13,722 nt of DNA, from positions 1 to 13,722 of the forward strand of contig DOZQ01000214.1 of the NCBI GenBank assembly GCA_003517915.1, written 5' to 3'. Within the stretch, counting starts at the first letter, position 1. Each line of letters opens with the position of its first letter. Shown here in pieces: positions 12,666 through 13,722 of the stretch. The notes below the pieces were generated by a model. That model saw nothing but the letters and a program-made list of their open reading frames with translations. It was not told where the DNA came from and searched no databases. The stretch comes from Oscillospiraceae bacterium. GTDB lineage: Bacteria; Bacillota; Clostridia; Oscillospirales; Acutalibacteraceae. Position numbers and translations under genes: made by a program.

Positions 12666-13261
12666 AGGGCACAGTCGAAAGAGTTCGTCATCTGTCAATC
12701 AGGAAGATAATCATAACGCAAATTATGTTTCTATTGCTTTGGACTGTTGTCACCAATGCGTGGGAATATTCGCGGTTTTTGGGCGCTGAATCCGGAAGTT
12801 GGGGAAATCATTTATATAACCTAACAAGCCGCATTCTTTGGGCAGCTCCGGCAATCATGCTTTTGCAGGCATACAAAAAAGAGATTCCGACACCTTTAAT
12901 ACGCCTTTGCACAAATAAACCGGATATAAAGCCTTTCATAATTTCTGTTATTGTTATCATCATATATAATTTCGGAGGCATGCTTATATATCATAGAGGT
13001 TTATGGATTAACCCGGAATTTGATGTTCCCAAGCTTCTTCTCATGTTCATATCCGTCGCGGTTGTCGAAGAATTAGTTTACCGGGGATGGGGACTTAATG
13101 CGTTTTCAAAACTACAATCGGTAAGAAAAGCGAATATAGTATCTTCCTTATTTTTTGTTCTGTTACATTTGCCCGCTTATTTCATAAAGCTCATTTTTAC
13201 CGGCACATTCCCGCTGGCAGCGGTTGCTGTTCAGTGTGTAATGGTATTTATACTTGCATAA
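12662..13261 (+). CDS. CPBP-family intramembrane metalloprotease, 3' end missing
   Basis: A 199-residue membrane protein of the CPBP (Abi/CAAX prenyl protease-like) family. Motif 1 is present as VEELVYRGW with E136-E137 and R141. Motif 2 is present as F165-x3-H169. The remaining motif, a later histidine followed by Asn or Asp in the last helices, is absent: the frame ends FILA-stop in the helix that normally continues for another 40-70 residues. The stop directly abuts the truncated end of a convergent gene, so a deletion is likely. It is coupled to the tetR gene by ATGA. Intact members cleave or bind membrane proteins or peptides. This shortened form may be inactive. Confidence 0.8.
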   Translation: MKGTVERVRHLSIRKIIITQIMFLLLWTVVTNAWEYSRFLGAESGSWGNHLYNLTSRILWAAPAIMLLQAYKKEIPTPLIRLCTNKPDIKPFIISVIVIIIYNFGGMLIYHRGLWINPEFDVPKLLLMFISVAVVEELVYRGWGLNAFSKLQSVRKANIVSSLFFVLLHLPAYFIKLIFTGTFPLAAVAVQCVMVFILA

Positions 13262-13485
13262 ACCAAATAGCACTTGAAGCCGAGAGAGCGTAAAATTTTT
13301 TGAAGTGCTTTGGCCTGCTGCCAACAGTAACCTTTGCCTTTTTCAAAAGCCTTAGAGGGCATATCAAAAGAATTGTTATAAGAGTAAGCCATAGCTTTAT
13401 TCACAATGGATTGAGCATACTCAACCAGATTCCAGCCGAACAAACCAGATTGTAAACAGGTTTCAACCGCTTCTTTTATCGTCAA
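13231..13485 (-). pseudogene. Transglutaminase-like protein, N-terminal fragment
   Basis: An 84-codon frame that begins with TTG (13485) after GGGGTGAG. From about residue 50 it reads KGYCWQQAKALQKIL followed by RSLGFKCYLVYA. This is the first part of a transglutaminase/cysteine-protease-like core, with the nucleophile C54 at the head of its helix. The following His and Asp of the triad are missing. After VYA the frame runs for only about eight more codons (SINTITH) in DNA that is antisense to the end of the CPBP gene, and then stops. The 3' part was evidently lost in the same event that removed the end of the CPBP gene. Upstream, 28 nt away, is the cysteine-rich protein gene in the same direction. 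Confidence 0.65.
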
Positions 13486-13513
13486 GATTATCTCACCCCG
13501 CTAAAATCTATTC

Positions 13514-13675
13514 TCACTTGCCGTGCCACTTAAACAACTTGTTTAATATATTTTTGCGCTCCCTTTTACAGCGTGGCAATGATTTCGCGTGATACTCCGA
13601 ACAATCCTTACAATTTCCATGCCGTACACATTTTGTTTTGGGACAACTGCATTTATCCAATCCATTGTCTAACAT
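13514..13675 (-). CDS. 53-residue cysteine-rich protein
   Basis: A small protein starting at ATG 13675 with AGAGG about 8 nt upstream. Cysteines are arranged as C9-x-C11-x4-C16-x5-C22-x2-C25 and C36, within KCSCPKTKC, RHGNCKDCSEYH and PRCKRE. Spacing and the RHGxC and YH elements resemble a family of small cysteine-rich proteins common in Clostridia, which presumably bind a metal or an iron-sulfur centre. The C-terminus is basic (KRERKNILNKLFKW). It precedes the transglutaminase-like fragment by 28 nt and is probably co-transcribed. The function is unknown. Confidence 0.7.
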   Translation of the reverse strand: MLDNGLDKCSCPKTKCVRHGNCKDCSEYHAKSLPRCKRERKNILNKLFKWHGK

Positions 13676-13722
13676 AACTACGCCTCTGCACCAAATATAA
13701 ATTTTTGATTGCTCATCAGCGG

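Noticed and set aside
13266..13311. Inverted repeat AGCACTT / AAGTGCT as a terminator after the CPBP gene
   Set aside because: It lies inside the coding frame of the transglutaminase-like fragment, has a long 27-nt loop and no proper T-run after the second arm.
1..13722. tRNA, rRNA, CRISPR array, intact insertion sequence or riboswitch
   Set aside because: I looked for cloverleaf-like segments, regularly spaced repeats, transposase motifs and long leader structures in the gaps and found none that I could support.

Overview
The window looks like chromosome of a Gram-positive anaerobe of the class Clostridia (Bacillota). The evidence is strong AGGAGG-type ribosome sites, TTGACA/TATAAT promoters, remnants of a Tn1549-like integrative conjugative element, a YtrA-type GntR/ABC operon and a clostridial acyltransferase/DUF6320 pair. 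No rRNA, tRNA, CRISPR array or intact insertion sequence was seen.

Left part (1-2430): a wrecked conjugative element. On the minus strand, a small excisionase-like HTH gene and an OmpR-family response regulator are coupled to a histidine-kinase start that stops after seven codons. On the plus strand come a strong hairpin resembling an origin of transfer, a serine-recombinase scrap, a short ORF of unknown origin, a VirB4-type ATPase tail, a terminator, and the N-terminal half of a class B sortase. Each piece is cut at a different point, so several deletions are needed to explain the layout.

Centre-left (2431-6937): a plus-strand gene run headed by a TetR regulator. Its promoter (TTGATA, 17 bp, TATAAT) carries two matching operator half-site pairs. 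The run continues with a membrane-anchored alpha/beta hydrolase, a DUF998 membrane protein, a second membrane protein (DUF6796-like), a 34-residue ORF, a soluble alpha/beta hydrolase, and a YbaK/EbsC deacylase. Most junctions overlap or nearly touch, so this is probably one autoregulated operon.

Centre-right (6888-11893): a minus-strand run reading GntR (YtrA type), ABC ATPase, ABC permease, then a condensation-like acyltransferase, a zinc-ribbon membrane protein (DUF6320) and a short-chain dehydrogenase. The dehydrogenase gene overlaps ybaK tail-to-tail by 50 bp.

Right part (11894-13722): divergent from the GntR operon is a second TetR regulator with a perfect consensus promoter flanked by two palindromic operators, coupled to a CPBP-family membrane protease gene that lacks its 3' end. 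It abuts, tail-to-tail, a transglutaminase-like gene that also lacks its 3' end. Upstream of that is a 53-residue cysteine-rich protein gene. Three repressor-headed units acting on membranes, lipids or export are thus packed together. This may be a stress or detoxification island, but their substrates cannot be read from sequence.
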